A stretch of DNA of 59,866 bases. Source: Nakamurella silvestris. GTDB taxonomy: Bacteria; Actinomycetota; Actinomycetes; Mycobacteriales; Nakamurellaceae. The notes beneath the pieces were generated by a model that searched no databases, was not told the DNA's origin, and was given only the letters and a program-made list of their open reading frames with translations. The position numbers and the translations under genes are program-made. Of the stretch, positions 59,815 to 59,866 are shown piece after piece. The stretch covers positions 1 through 59,866 of the forward strand of contig QXCQ01000189.1 of assembly GCA_003576535.1 (NCBI GenBank), read 5' to 3'. The first letter of the stretch is position 1; each line of letters opens with the position of its first letter.

Positions 59815-59866
59815 GCGGCGGGATATGCGCAGTTGTGAGCGATCACAGTTGCGCATATCCCGCCGC
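59815..59866. repeat. Family C palindrome, copy 3 at the window edge
   Basis: Arms GCGGCGGGATATGCGCAG and TTGCGCATATCCCGCCGC, 11 bp behind the TrmH-type gene. The window ends at the last base of the arm. Confidence 0.65.

Noticed and set aside
59815-59866. CRP-type TGTGA/TCACA site in the family C loop
   Set aside because: The half-sites are only 4 bp apart rather than 6, the same word is degraded in copy 1 and absent in copy 2, and the site is behind a gene.

Overview
The window (59,866 bp, high GC, many GTG starts, many 1-4 bp stop/start overlaps) is a chromosomal segment of an actinobacterium. The one-polypeptide 2-oxoglutarate dehydrogenase E2-E1 fusion (Kgd/OdhA type), the cysteine desulfurase-mnmA-MetE-like-ligA string, the PH-domain gene behind the riboflavin genes and the DUF1844-infC-rpmI-rplT-trmH order are all actinobacterial. 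Propionibacteriales is my best guess, but nothing here fixes the genus. No rRNA, tRNA, CRISPR array, prophage or insertion sequence was recognised.

Layout. 1-2.2 kb: a DUF429 protein and an aldo/keto reductase. 2.2-10.2 kb: an IclR regulator (HutR-like) divergent from a tightly overlapped histidine utilisation operon, hutH-hutU-M20 amidohydrolase-hutF-hutI. 10.3-13.1 kb: a small membrane protein and an ABC exporter operon (ATPase, permease, TetR regulator) with a TetR-type palindrome upstream. 13.2-22 kb: a FrnE-like DsbA protein, kgd and a fused heterodimeric-type ABC exporter. 22-28 kb: VOC/AraC pair, DUF4190-like protein, CrtI-like oxidoreductase, a Cys/Met-metabolism PLP enzyme, a fungal-type cytosine deaminase and a nucleoside hydrolase. 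28.2-34.1 kb: etfBA, an OlsB/OlsA-like pair, and a Fur-family regulator divergent from catalase. 34.1-36.2 kb: an exported trypsin-like protease and a lipoprotein of lower GC, bracketed by two nearly identical 88-bp repeats. 36.2-40.8 kb: a six-gene minus-strand operon with MauE-like, MauD-like and CcdA-like redox maturation proteins around a Tat-exported, 20-cysteine MauA-like protein carrying about six LGFP repeats. 41-56 kb: housekeeping genes (cysteine desulfurase, mnmA, MetE-like, ligA, cobyric acid synthase, GNAT, fmt, rsmB, rpe, ribE-ribBA-ribH, PH-domain protein, inositol monophosphatase). 56-59.9 kb: DUF1844, infC (probable ATC start, attenuator-like leader), rpmI, rplT, trmH.

How the genes work together. 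The hut block is a complete histidine-to-glutamate pathway by the deiminase branch if the M20 enzyme does the final deformylation; a canonical hutG is absent from the block. The 36-41 kb cluster looks like an extracytoplasmic disulfide-rich protein with its own disulfide machinery; it is the best candidate for an undescribed system because one of the two tryptophans expected for a TTQ cofactor appears to be missing and the protein is fused to cell-wall-type LGFP repeats. A second striking feature is a set of at least four families of long, GC-rich, perfect or near-perfect palindromes (arms of 10-18 bp) just behind stop codons, usually without U-tracts.
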